Shown here one piece after another: positions 7,787-15,309 of a stretch of 23,208 bases of DNA. A program made the translations under genes and the position numbers. The DNA lies in IMG/VR virus record IMGVR_UViG_3300032271_000398, positions 1-23,208 of that record; one strand, 5' to 3'. The notes under the pieces are model-generated. The model did no database searches. It saw only the letters and a list, made by a program, of their open reading frames with translations, and had not been told where the DNA came from. The first letter of the stretch is position 1, and every line of letters starts with the position of its first letter. The stretch is from a virus.

Positions 7787-8842
7787 ATGGCCTTTACAGC
7801 CTCAGAACTCACCAATATCGCGAATGCCGCGCTTGATTACTACATCAAGGGCGAAGCCTTCAACAACAACATCATCAAGAAGCCCCTTCTGAACTCGCTG
7901 ATTGCGAAACAGAAGACGTTCCCCGGTGGGAAGGGCAACATCAGCATCCCCGTCAAGGGCGATTACACCACGGCTATCGCGGGTTATACCCACAACGATA
8001 CCGTGTCGTATGCCAACCCTGCGAACATCAAGCGTGCCGCCTATCCTTGGAAGGAAGTTCACGCTGGTATCGCCGTCACCCTGTCCGAGTTGAAAATCGA
8101 CGGTATTTCCGTCGCAGACAGCACCACGGGCAGCAAGACCGTCGATCACTCGGATCGCGAACTCACCGCCATCACCAACCTCTTGCAGGATAAACTCGAG
8201 GACATGGGTGAGGGCTGGGCTCGTACCTTTAACCAGATGCTCTGGAAGGATGGTACTCAGGACAGCAAGCAGGTCCCCGGAATCCTGTCTCTTATCACCG
8301 ACGCTCCCACCACGGGAACCGTTGGCGGTATTGACCGTTCCGTCAGCACTTGGTGGCAGAATCGTAGCCTTGTTGGAGCCAACAAGATTACTCCTTCGAC
8401 CACTAGCCAGACCCTCACCAAGACGCTCCGCAGCGAGTATCGTCAGCTTACCCGTTACGGCGGCAAGCCCGATACCATCCTTTGCGGCAGCACCTTCCTC
8501 AACGCGCTTGAGGCCGAGGTTCAGGCCAAGGGTAACTACACCCTCACTGGCTTTGCCAAGGGTAACACTGACATCGCTCTGCCCGGCATCAAAATCATGG
8601 GTGTGGGCGAGTTCCAGTACGATCCGACCCTCGACGACCTCGGGTATGCCGCCCGTGCGTACCTCCTCGACACGGATGCTATCCAGCTTTACGTCATGGA
8701 AGGTGAGGATCGCAAGACCCACAACCCTGCACGTCCGTACAACCAGTACGTTCTGTACCGCGCTATGACTTGGACGGGTGGCCTTTGTGGCCGTCAGTTC
8801 AACAGTTCGGCTGTGTACGAGGTCAACACCTCTTGGTCGTAA
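7787..8842 (+). CDS. Major capsid protein, 351 aa
   Basis: This is the shell protein, following the scaffold gene by 9 bases. The sequence resembles HK97-fold coat proteins of podoviruses. It has an N-terminal 'NAALDYYIKGEAFNNNIIKKPLLNSLIAKQKTFPGGKG' arm, a central 'FNQMLWKDGT..VPGILSLI' region, 'DTILCGSTFLNALE' and 'LLDTDAIQLYVMEGED', all typical of such proteins. Synonymous sites are strongly biased to C-ending codons (AAC, ATC, TAC, ACC, CTC) compared with most neighbours, as expected for a highly expressed virion protein. No SD site precedes the ATG (TAATCAACTCAAATG). A hairpin with terminator-like form follows at 8859-8886. Confidence 0.9.
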   Translation: MAFTASELTNIANAALDYYIKGEAFNNNIIKKPLLNSLIAKQKTFPGGKGNISIPVKGDYTTAIAGYTHNDTVSYANPANIKRAAYPWKEVHAGIAVTLSELKIDGISVADSTTGSKTVDHSDRELTAITNLLQDKLEDMGEGWARTFNQMLWKDGTQDSKQVPGILSLITDAPTTGTVGGIDRSVSTWWQNRSLVGANKITPSTTSQTLTKTLRSEYRQLTRYGGKPDTILCGSTFLNALEAEVQAKGNYTLTGFAKGNTDIALPGIKIMGVGEFQYDPTLDDLGYAARAYLLDTDAIQLYVMEGEDRKTHNPARPYNQYVLYRAMTWTGGLCGRQFNSSAVYEVNTSWS

Positions 8843-8858
8843 GCTGAATCAAGTTTCT

Positions 8859-8886
8859 GGGGAGTCGGAGTAAAATCCGGCTCCCC
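8859..8886 (+). terminator. Hairpin terminator or attenuator after the capsid gene
   Basis: GGGGAGTCGGA (8859-8869) pairs with TCCGGCTCCCC (8876-8886), an 11-bp stem with one G-U pair and a six-base loop GTAAAA. Only two T residues follow, so termination is probably partial. It could tune capsid against downstream expression or stabilise the capsid mRNA 3' end. Confidence 0.7.
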
Positions 8887-8908
8887 TTAAACCCTTTAAA
8901 CACAACAA

Positions 8909-8983
8909 ATGAAAAACAAACCCGGACTCTACGCCAACATTCACGCTAAACAGCAGCGCATCAAAAACGGCAGCGGATTTTAA
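8909..8983 (+). CDS. 24-residue conserved phage mini-protein (GLYANIHAK family)
   Basis: A 25-codon frame runs from ATG 8909 to TAA 8981-8983 between the capsid hairpin and the next gene. The peptide begins Met-Lys-Asn-Lys-Pro and contains 'GLYANIHAKQQRIKNGSGF'. The GLYANIHAKxxRIxxGSG signature recurs in short proteins next to capsid genes of many podoviruses, usually with a longer C-terminal tail. Here the protein ends just after the signature. The peptide is basic and its function is unknown. The leader is A/C-rich (AAACACAACAAATG) without an SD site. Recognition rests on memory of this motif, not on a search. Confidence 0.72.
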   Translation: MKNKPGLYANIHAKQQRIKNGSGF

Positions 8984-9016
8984 CCCCAACCCAACACCCA
9001 ACCCAACAACACACCT
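8984..9016 (+). promoter_or_regulatory. A/C-rich leader with four C-tracts (G-quadruplex motif on the minus strand)
   Basis: Four C-runs (8984-8987, 8990-8992, 8997-8999, 9002-9004) separated by 2, 4 and 2 bases precede the ATG at 9017. The complementary strand meets the canonical G3+ N1-7 quadruplex pattern. The mRNA itself would be an unstructured A/C leader. It resembles the leader at 19931-19967. Confidence 0.45.
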
Positions 9017-9382
9017 ATGCAACACGCATCCTGTATGGTCGCCCTTAACGGCGACATCACGTTCACCGTTTTCAAACAAGACGTTACCGTACCTGAAATC
9101 GCCATTCTCCGTGCCATTCACGGGCCGGATTCAGTTCGAGACATCAAGCCCCTTCACATGGACAAGCGTTCCCACTCCGAAGAGCGCAGCCGTCTCATGC
9201 ACGAATACGGAAACGCCAAAGATCACAAAGACGAATCAATTTTTGAAAAACTTTTCCCCGGTCTGTCGCCATTGCCTGTGCATTTCAAAGACATCGGCAT
9301 CGAAATCGCGGACGAGGAGCCCGTAATTCAGGAAGAAAAACCTCGCCGGGGGCGCCCCGCTGCCGTAGAAGTAGCTGAATAG
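9017..9382 (+). CDS. Conserved phage protein of unknown function with AT-hook-like C-terminus, 121 aa
   Basis: It lies between the capsid and head-tail adaptor genes. Residues about 5-45 ('CMVALNGDITFTVFKQDVTVPEIAILRAIHGPDSVRDIKPL') resemble a small family I recall at this position in other podoviruses, with a 'VTxxEIxxLRxIHGxDxVxDI' pattern. Its role is not known to me. The C-terminal tail is charged and contains 'PRRGRPA', whose R-G-R-P core is the AT-hook DNA minor-groove motif, so weak DNA contact is possible. It could be a minor head or completion protein. It is preceded by a C-tract leader and followed by the adaptor gene after 2 bases. Confidence 0.72.
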   Translation: MQHASCMVALNGDITFTVFKQDVTVPEIAILRAIHGPDSVRDIKPLHMDKRSHSEERSRLMHEYGNAKDHKDESIFEKLFPGLSPLPVHFKDIGIEIADEEPVIQEEKPRRGRPAAVEVAE

Positions 9383-9384
9383 CC

Positions 9385-10074
9385 ATGCCTGTTGGAACCG
9401 CCCTGTCTACGCTCGTATACCAGCTTCGCGCCGAAATTGGCGCCTCTACGAACGTGGCGCAGGGTGTCAACAACTTGGACAACCTTCAGCAAGTACTTCG
9501 ACGCAATCAAAATCGTCTGTGGAACGAATTTAATTGGCCGCATTTGGTCATTGATCGTGACAATCCTTTGCAGGGCCACGAACGGTATTACTCGTTCCCT
9601 AGCGACATTGATTACAACAGGATTACCGGATGTTGGGTAAAATACTCCAACACCTTTGAACCTGTTGGGTATGGGTTTAACCCCACAATTTACGCCGCCG
9701 TCAATTCGGAAACCGGGTCGTATTCCGACCCTGTGCAGCTTTGGCGGCACTATGAAATCGGCCAATATGAAGTTTGGCCAGTTCCGACAGGGAATACCGC
9801 ACAAGTTCTTCGCTTTCGGGCCATTAAAAAATTGTCCCCATTGCTGGCCAACAGTGATACGGCGGATCTTGATGATGATTTGCTTGTGTTATTTTCCGCA
9901 GCCGAAATTTTGGCCCGTCTGAAATCCGCAGACGCGCAAGGTAAATTGCAACTTGCCCAATCGCATTACGCCAACCTTCGTAAAAATACCATGAAACGCG
10001 ATATGTTCATTATGGGCAACGGTTTGCCACGCGATGATCGCGGGGATTGGGTGATCCGGGTCAACCCGATCTAA
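9385..10074 (+). CDS. Head-tail adaptor / tail tubular protein A-like (gp11-like), 229 aa
   Basis: It probably docks under the portal and connects it to the tail nozzle. Characteristic features are an N-terminal helical region with 'NLQQVLRRNQNRLWNEFNWPHL', a central beta-rich part with 'RYYSFPSDIDYNRI' and 'YEVWPVPTG', and a C-terminal helical 'AEILARLKSADAQGKLQLAQSHYANLRKN' segment. This combination is typical of podovirus adaptor proteins (T7 gp11 role) encoded before the nozzle gene. The length fits the family. The start ATG is 2 bases after the upstream stop; no SD is evident. The stop TAA (10072-10074) ends 2 bases before the nozzle ATG at 10077. Confidence 0.82.
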   Translation: MPVGTALSTLVYQLRAEIGASTNVAQGVNNLDNLQQVLRRNQNRLWNEFNWPHLVIDRDNPLQGHERYYSFPSDIDYNRITGCWVKYSNTFEPVGYGFNPTIYAAVNSETGSYSDPVQLWRHYEIGQYEVWPVPTGNTAQVLRFRAIKKLSPLLANSDTADLDDDLLVLFSAAEILARLKSADAQGKLQLAQSHYANLRKNTMKRDMFIMGNGLPRDDRGDWVIRVNPI

Positions 10075-10076
10075 TC

Positions 10077-12422
10077 ATGTATCTTCTCGTTGAGAATTTT
10101 AACCAAGGGCTTGATACCCGCAGGATGTTTTTGACGTCCAAAGCGGGGTCGCTTCAGGTTTTAAAAAACGCGCACATTACCCGAGGCGGCGAGATCGAAA
10201 AACGGAAAGCTTTTGCGAATTTCGCCTCTCTCCCGGCGGGAACTTTTGGTCTGCAAGCCGCAGCGGATCAATTATACACGTTCGGATCGCAAAATTTGGC
10301 GGCATCGATGCCGTCTGGCGTAAATTATCTTCGTCTGCAACACCCAGACGGCGTTTCCCCAATGACAAGCTTGGTTTACAGCGAAACTTTTAACGGAAAA
10401 GTTTACGCCGTGGCACAATTTGGGGATGCCAACAATTCGGTTTATCATTTTTACGATCCGAGCATAAACAACGTTGCCTCGGGGGCGGTCACAATTAGCG
10501 CATCCGCTACAACGGGTTCGATTTCGCAAATAACGATCAACGGGGTCAATTTGCTGTCAGGGGCGGTAACTGGAACTGCTACGACTGCCGCGACGGCAAC
10601 AGCGGTTGCTGCGGCCATAAGTGCGTACACGGCCACATCTAAATTTTCAGCTTCGGTCAACAATTCCAACACCTCCCAGATTACGATAACCGCCCCAACG
10701 GGCACTGGGTCTACCTATGCCGGGAAATCAATTACCGTAACTACGGCTGGGACTGGCCTTACCGTTGGAACGTCAGTAATGGCGGGCGGTCCTCGAATTA
10801 CCGCATGGGATGTTATCGCTCCGAGCGTCGGAAACAACAATCAGATTGCATCTAGTCTGGCGTTTTTGATTTCAAAAGATTCAAATTTCAACGCAACGGT
10901 CAGCGGAAATGTCGTCACCATTAAAGCTATCACAGCAAACCAAGCGTTCACGCTTACGGGATCGACCAATAATGGCGGCTCCTTAAACGATCAAAGCATC
11001 ACGTTTGCTACCGTTACGGCGGCGGGGTCTGGGGCATCTTCGGCAGCACAAATTTCAACAGCCACTATTTCTGGAACCTTTCAGGTTGGCGACACGTTTA
11101 CGATTACCGCCGCGATCAGCGCGACCAATTATCAAAATACTTTCACGGCGTCGGCAAAAGTTACTTCGTCTGCAAAGGCAATTAGAACGTATAGTTCAAA
11201 AATGTATTCGGTCGTCGGGAGTCTTTTGTATTTTTCAGACATTCTTGACCCCACAAAATACACCTATTTGAATAACCCCTCGTTTAACAACGGGTCTGGG
11301 TTTATTGATTTGTCCAATCAAGACAACGGGTTTGAAACGCTTCAAGGTATCGGGGTATATCTTGGCAAGCTCGCAGTTTTGGCTCGCCGCGCCGTTCAAA
11401 TTTGGACCCTTGACCCGGATCCCACAAAAAACGTGTTTACCCAGATTTTGAAAAACATCGGGACGTTTGCCCCGAAATCGGTGGCGAATTTTGGAGACAT
11501 CGATGTTTTCTTTTTGTCCGACACGGGAGTTAGAAGCCTTCGCGCTCGCGATGCTTCCAATGCGGCAACCGTCAGCGATGTTGGAACCAACATTGACACT
11601 TTGGTTCAAGCGGACATTTCGGCTTTAGACGCCGTAGACCCAACGATTAAAACGAAAGCCGTCGGAATTATTGAACCGCAAGATGGCAGGTATTGGCTGG
11701 CCGTCGGCCCCAAAATTTACGTTTACAGCTATTTCCCGACTCCGGGGATTGCCGCTTGGTCAACGTATGAGCCCGGATGGACCGCCTCGGCTTTGACGTA
11801 TGCCAACAATCAAGTATACGCCCGAACGGAAAATGCCGATGGCACGGCAACGGTGTATTTGTACGGCGGGGCAAATAATCAGACCTACGACAACAGTCAG
11901 GTTGAAGTGATTTTTCCGTACCTTGACGCCGGGAAGCCCGCGCACATAAAAACACTTCAAGCCATCGATTTAACCTGTTTGGGCACTTGGAATATCTACA
12001 TCGGATGCGATACAACGGTTCCCAGCGTTCGGGATTATTGCGACACGGTATTCAAATCCACGTTTGATATTTCCAGAATACAGGCATCCGGCATGGGAAG
12101 CCATATCGGGGTTCGTTTGACTTCAGACACGTCTGGAGAGCAAATCCAGAATGTCGCGTTTAGCTATTCCGGCACGACAATCACGGCATCCTCGCCGGAT
12201 CACGGGTTGATCGTGGGCGAGACGTTTACCATTTCGGGACAGACGGGTAGCAATTCGGTATTGAACGGCACTTGGACAATTTCCGCGATTACGACAAATA
12301 CTTTCACCTTTACCGTAAATTCTGCGCCGTCTGCGGCCTTGTCCCCGACTTCCATTTATTACTACGGACCCGCAAAGATTGGAAATTTTGCCGTTCACTT
12401 TGACATCAATGACGCAGGTTAA
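10077..12422 (+). CDS. Tail nozzle / tail tubular protein B-like (gp12-like), 781 aa
   Basis: The start is ATG 10077, two bases after the adaptor stop; an in-frame ATG at 10047 lies inside the adaptor. The N-terminus ('NFNQGLDTRRMFL', then 'NAHITRGGEIEKRKAF') is the standard nozzle opening. Residues about 125-365 are a Ser/Thr/Ala-rich beta insert of repeated Ig-like character. They are followed by 'KMYSVVGSLLYFSDILDP', 'LAVLARRAVQIWTLDPDP' and 'FLSDTGVRSLRARD', which fit the nozzle beta-propeller. The C-terminus carries an 'ASSPDHGLIVGETFTISG..NGTWTI' module common in tail proteins. The product forms the distal tube holding fibres. It overlaps the next gene by 14 bases. Confidence 0.83.
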   Translation: MYLLVENFNQGLDTRRMFLTSKAGSLQVLKNAHITRGGEIEKRKAFANFASLPAGTFGLQAAADQLYTFGSQNLAASMPSGVNYLRLQHPDGVSPMTSLVYSETFNGKVYAVAQFGDANNSVYHFYDPSINNVASGAVTISASATTGSISQITINGVNLLSGAVTGTATTAATATAVAAAISAYTATSKFSASVNNSNTSQITITAPTGTGSTYAGKSITVTTAGTGLTVGTSVMAGGPRITAWDVIAPSVGNNNQIASSLAFLISKDSNFNATVSGNVVTIKAITANQAFTLTGSTNNGGSLNDQSITFATVTAAGSGASSAAQISTATISGTFQVGDTFTITAAISATNYQNTFTASAKVTSSAKAIRTYSSKMYSVVGSLLYFSDILDPTKYTYLNNPSFNNGSGFIDLSNQDNGFETLQGIGVYLGKLAVLARRAVQIWTLDPDPTKNVFTQILKNIGTFAPKSVANFGDIDVFFLSDTGVRSLRARDASNAATVSDVGTNIDTLVQADISALDAVDPTIKTKAVGIIEPQDGRYWLAVGPKIYVYSYFPTPGIAAWSTYEPGWTASALTYANNQVYARTENADGTATVYLYGGANNQTYDNSQVEVIFPYLDAGKPAHIKTLQAIDLTCLGTWNIYIGCDTTVPSVRDYCDTVFKSTFDISRIQASGMGSHIGVRLTSDTSGEQIQNVAFSYSGTTITASSPDHGLIVGETFTISGQTGSNSVLNGTWTISAITTNTFTFTVNSAPSAALSPTSIYYYGPAKIGNFAVHFDINDAG

Positions 12423-12885
12423 GCTGGATCGGCTTGATTACAACGGGGTGTATTCCGTTGCCGAAAATATGCGGGTTTCGGATCGCCGGGAGATTTTTGC
12501 AACGCGATGGGATTCCAGTCCCGAAACCTTGGCCGCAGACGCAATGAAAAGTTACGAATTCGGCTGGCTGGCTTGGCTTGGGGACGCCCCCGTTTGCGCT
12601 TTTGGTGGAATGCCGATACATCCCGGTGTTTGGGCTGTTTGGATGTTTGCGACGGACGATTTTCCCAAAGTTGCGCTGTCTGTGACCCGGTTTGTTCGGA
12701 AATACATGAAGCCCGTGCTTCAGGACTTGTCTCACCGAGTTGAATGCCGTTCAATAGAAGGGCACCCAGACGCACAGAAATGGCTTGAATTCCTTGGCAT
12801 GAAGCAAGAATCTGTGATACCACGATACGGCAGAAACGAAGAGACGTTTTTGCTTTACAGTTGGACCAACCCTAACCCACTTTAA
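12409..12885 (+). CDS. T7 gp13-like internal virion protein (DUF2833, GNAT-like fold), 158 aa
   Basis: The start is ATG 12409, inside the end of the nozzle gene; an in-frame ATG at 12379 is possible but overlaps more. The pattern 'RREIFATRW..SPETLAADAMKSYEFGWLAWLGDAPVCAFGGMPIHPGVWAVWMFATDDFPK..LSHRVECRS..GHPDAQKWLEFLGMKQESVI' matches the podovirus gp13/DUF2833 family, an acetyltransferase-like fold usually needed for virion assembly. The classical acetyl-CoA loop (Q/RxxGxG/A) is not visible, so an enzymatic role is doubtful. It is found next to nozzle and ejection genes, as in T7. The gene ends in an Asn-Pro-Asn-Pro-Leu tail encoded by C-tracts. Confidence 0.78.
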   Translation: MTQVKLDRLDYNGVYSVAENMRVSDRREIFATRWDSSPETLAADAMKSYEFGWLAWLGDAPVCAFGGMPIHPGVWAVWMFATDDFPKVALSVTRFVRKYMKPVLQDLSHRVECRSIEGHPDAQKWLEFLGMKQESVIPRYGRNEETFLLYSWTNPNPL

Positions 12886-12890
12886 CGATC

Positions 12891-13562
12891 ATGTGCTTTG
12901 GCGGCGGCGGCGGCGGCGGACAATCAAATCTGAATGCGGCAAACAACGCCGCTGCACAGGCCAATTTGCAGTTGGCACAACAGCAACGTCAGGATGAAAT
13001 TGCCCGCCAGAACAACATCAATACGGGGATTGGCAACATAAACAATACGTTTGGCCAGTTTGATAACAATTTCTACAACAAGCTCGGGCAGAATTACTTG
13101 TCGTATTACCAGCCCCAGTTGGATCAGCAATACGGACAGACGCAGCAAAACGACTTGTTTCAGCTTGCCCGTCAGGGAATTGTCAACAGTTCTGGTGCCG
13201 CTAAAGTTTACGGCGATCTAGCCCGCGACGCTGGCAATCAAAACATAGCCCTTCAAAGCGGGGCTAACAATTATATGCAACAGGCTCGCGGAGATGTTGA
13301 GAACCAGCGGAATGCGTTGGTTAATCAAGCGACTGCAACGGCTAATCCTACTGCGGCGGCGAACGCAGCCACAAATGCCGTGGGCGCATTGCAGATGATT
13401 CAGCCTGCGGGTGGGTATTCGCCTCTTGGCGGCCTGTTTAACACTTTTGCCGGCGCCGCCTCCAATGGGTTGCAAAATTACGCTTACGGCAACCAAGGTG
13501 GTCTTCTAGGCCAGATATTCCGTCCGTCTGGTGGCGGCAATTCGTCAACTGTAATCCGTTAA
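12891..13562 (+). CDS. Internal/ejection protein, MCFGGG type, 223 aa (paralogue 1)
   Basis: The N-terminus is Met-Cys-Phe followed by a poly-Gly run encoded by repeated GGC triplets from 12900. Podovirus internal virion proteins often start MCxxGG. The rest is Asn/Gln/Ala-rich and helical, with 'SYYQPQLDQQYGQTQQNDLF', 'QLARQGIVNSSGAA', 'DVENQRNAL', 'ATANPTAAANAATNAVGAL' and 'YSPLGGLFNTF'. The same blocks recur in the next gene, showing tandem paralogy. Low hydrophobicity and Gln/Asn richness suggest an ejected channel protein. No catalytic motif is seen. The gene lies 5 bases after the gp13-like gene, with no SD. Confidence 0.7.
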   Translation: MCFGGGGGGGQSNLNAANNAAAQANLQLAQQQRQDEIARQNNINTGIGNINNTFGQFDNNFYNKLGQNYLSYYQPQLDQQYGQTQQNDLFQLARQGIVNSSGAAKVYGDLARDAGNQNIALQSGANNYMQQARGDVENQRNALVNQATATANPTAAANAATNAVGALQMIQPAGGYSPLGGLFNTFAGAASNGLQNYAYGNQGGLLGQIFRPSGGGNSSTVIR

Positions 13563-13563
13563 T

Positions 13564-14457
13564 ATGGCCTTAATCCCCGGAAATACGGCTTCTTCAGCCA
13601 CGCTTCCGTGGGGAAGTGCGCCTGTGCAATTACAAACTGGGTTGCCTTCAGAGTTGCTTCCGCAAGCAAAAGCGGATCAATCCTCCCTAAATAATTACAA
13701 TTCGCTAATTTCTTCAATACAAAACAACCCTGCTGCTTGGGCAAACCAATACGATGTTCTTGGAAATGCTACAGGGAAAAAAATTCCGATTTATTCAAGG
13801 AGTCAAAATAATGCAAGTTCCCTATATCAAAATTACATAAATAACGCTAATTCAGACCTTTCACGATTAAATACTGAGGGAAAAAACTATAATCAATCTG
13901 TTTACAACATAGATTCCCCGTTTTCGCAAACCTTTACCCCGCAGTATTTTGATACTCGGCTCGGAAGCTATTTAAGCAATTATACCCCTCAACTTAACAG
14001 CCAGTATAATCAGCTTCAAAAAAATTCGTATTATCAGCTTGCTAGACAGGGCCTTTACGGGTCGCCTACGGCTTCTGAAGTTGCCAATAGAAACCAAGTT
14101 CAGTATGCCACGCAGCAAAATAACCTGAATTCTTTGGGCAACGATTACGTCAATGGCTTAAAATCGGACGTTCTAAACTCCAGAAACGCAATCGCTCCTT
14201 CCAGTGCTGCGTCAGCAAACCCAACACAGGCATCTAAAGACGCCACCGCAGCGATTGGCAATTTGACCCAGCAGCAGTCTAACCCGACGTTTTCGCCGCT
14301 TGGCAACTTGTTTACCCTATTCTCAAATGCCCAAGGTAATTCTGGAAACAACGGAACGTTTTTCCAAAATAACGCAACCCCGTACACAAACCCGGTGACA
14401 AGTCAGATTTTTAAGCAAAATGCTGGTGGTCAAGCTGGAAAAGTTGTAACAGGATAA
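13564..14457 (+). CDS. Internal/ejection protein, paralogue 2, 297 aa
   Basis: It begins 1 base after the stop of its neighbour. Aligned by eye, residues about 135-265 match the 223-aa paralogue: 'YLSNYTPQLNSQYNQLQKNS' then 'YYQLARQGLYGS', 'DVLNSRNAI', 'ASANPTQASKDATAAIGNL', 'FSPLGNLFTLF'. Over a 42-residue stretch about half the positions are identical. It lacks the MCFGGG start and has an extra N-terminal region of about 100 residues rich in Asn/Ser/Tyr. The DNA is visibly more AT-rich than the genes on either side, suggesting separate acquisition of one copy. It is probably a virion protein ejected with the DNA; there is no enzymatic motif. Confidence 0.7.
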   Translation: MALIPGNTASSATLPWGSAPVQLQTGLPSELLPQAKADQSSLNNYNSLISSIQNNPAAWANQYDVLGNATGKKIPIYSRSQNNASSLYQNYINNANSDLSRLNTEGKNYNQSVYNIDSPFSQTFTPQYFDTRLGSYLSNYTPQLNSQYNQLQKNSYYQLARQGLYGSPTASEVANRNQVQYATQQNNLNSLGNDYVNGLKSDVLNSRNAIAPSSAASANPTQASKDATAAIGNLTQQQSNPTFSPLGNLFTLFSNAQGNSGNNGTFFQNNATPYTNPVTSQIFKQNAGGQAGKVVTG

Positions 14458-14461
14458 CGAT

Positions 14462-15307
14462 ATGTGCGACCCCACAGGAGGACTTTTAACCGTAAGTGCG
14501 ATTACGACCGCTTTAGGAGCGGGTGCGTCACTTTACGGGCAGCAGAAACAGCAACAGGCGTACAACGCCGTTGAGAATGCCCAAGCCAACGCCCAGCGTC
14601 AGGCTAATGCGCAAGCCATTCAGTTGCAGGAGGCTGAACGCGCCCGTCAGCAGGGGTTTCAACAGCAGTCCCAAGGGCTTTTAAACAATAGTGTGACGCA
14701 CAACTCCCTCGCCAATCAGCAGAATCAGTTGGCGCAGGAACAAAACACGCTTGGCAATCAGTATACTTCGGCGCTTGGCGGCATTACCAATCCTTCAAGC
14801 ATTCCGGGGTTAACAAACCCGTCTGCGGGTAATTCCGGGACACCCCAGCTTGTATCCGACGCTTATCGGACGGCGTTGAATCAGACGGGTAATTTCCTGA
14901 ATCAGCAGGCTGGCGCCAAAGCTGCGATTGATGCTTTCGGCAATCAGAATGCATCCAATACGATGTACAATGCCCGCCAGCTTCAGCAGCAGGGTATTTT
15001 CGGTAACTTTATGCAGGGGTCAGCAAGCGCTTTGGCCAACGAACTTGCGGCGAACAACGAAAATTCCAACCTTGCCTTTGGCAAAGCGGATCTCGCTGGC
15101 AATAATCTCGCTAACCAAGCTGCCATTTACAATGGCCTTGGCGGTCTAGGGCTGAACCTCGGTATTTCCGGCCTCACGGCGGGGGTCGGACAGGCTGGCG
15201 GCATTAACGGTCTTCTGGGCGGACAGGCTCCCAAAACAGTCGGATACGGCATGAACGGGGCTCAATACACCTCAACCCCTTATTTTACCCCGGTTAAACT
15301 GAACTGA
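14462..15307 (+). CDS. Internal virion protein B-like (gp14-like ejection protein), 281 aa
   Basis: It starts MCDPTGG, then a hydrophobic segment (about 8-26, 'LLTVSAITTALGAGASLYG'). A long Gln/Ala/Asn-rich helical region follows ('QQAYNAVENAQANAQRQANAQ', about 30-75). This resembles T7 gp14-type proteins (MC start, N-terminal membrane-active segment, Ala/Gln helix), which are ejected first to breach the outer membrane. A second weakly hydrophobic Gly-rich zone is at about 225-255 ('LGGLGLNLGISGLTAGVG'). The order after the gp13-like gene agrees with T7. A weak AGGA lies 6 bases before the ATG, one of few SD-like hints here. Confidence 0.75.
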   Translation: MCDPTGGLLTVSAITTALGAGASLYGQQKQQQAYNAVENAQANAQRQANAQAIQLQEAERARQQGFQQQSQGLLNNSVTHNSLANQQNQLAQEQNTLGNQYTSALGGITNPSSIPGLTNPSAGNSGTPQLVSDAYRTALNQTGNFLNQQAGAKAAIDAFGNQNASNTMYNARQLQQQGIFGNFMQGSASALANELAANNENSNLAFGKADLAGNNLANQAAIYNGLGGLGLNLGISGLTAGVGQAGGINGLLGGQAPKTVGYGMNGAQYTSTPYFTPVKLN

Positions 15308-15309
15308 TT

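Noticed and set aside
7802-8722. 306-codon minus-strand frame opposite the major capsid gene
   Set aside because: The capsid frame is recognisable and has strong third-position codon bias, which clears stops on the reverse strand; no motif is seen.
12409-12885. Active acetyltransferase call for the gp13-like protein
   Set aside because: The fold family is GNAT-like, but the acetyl-CoA loop consensus is not visible, unlike in the leftward GNAT gene, so a structural virion role is favoured.
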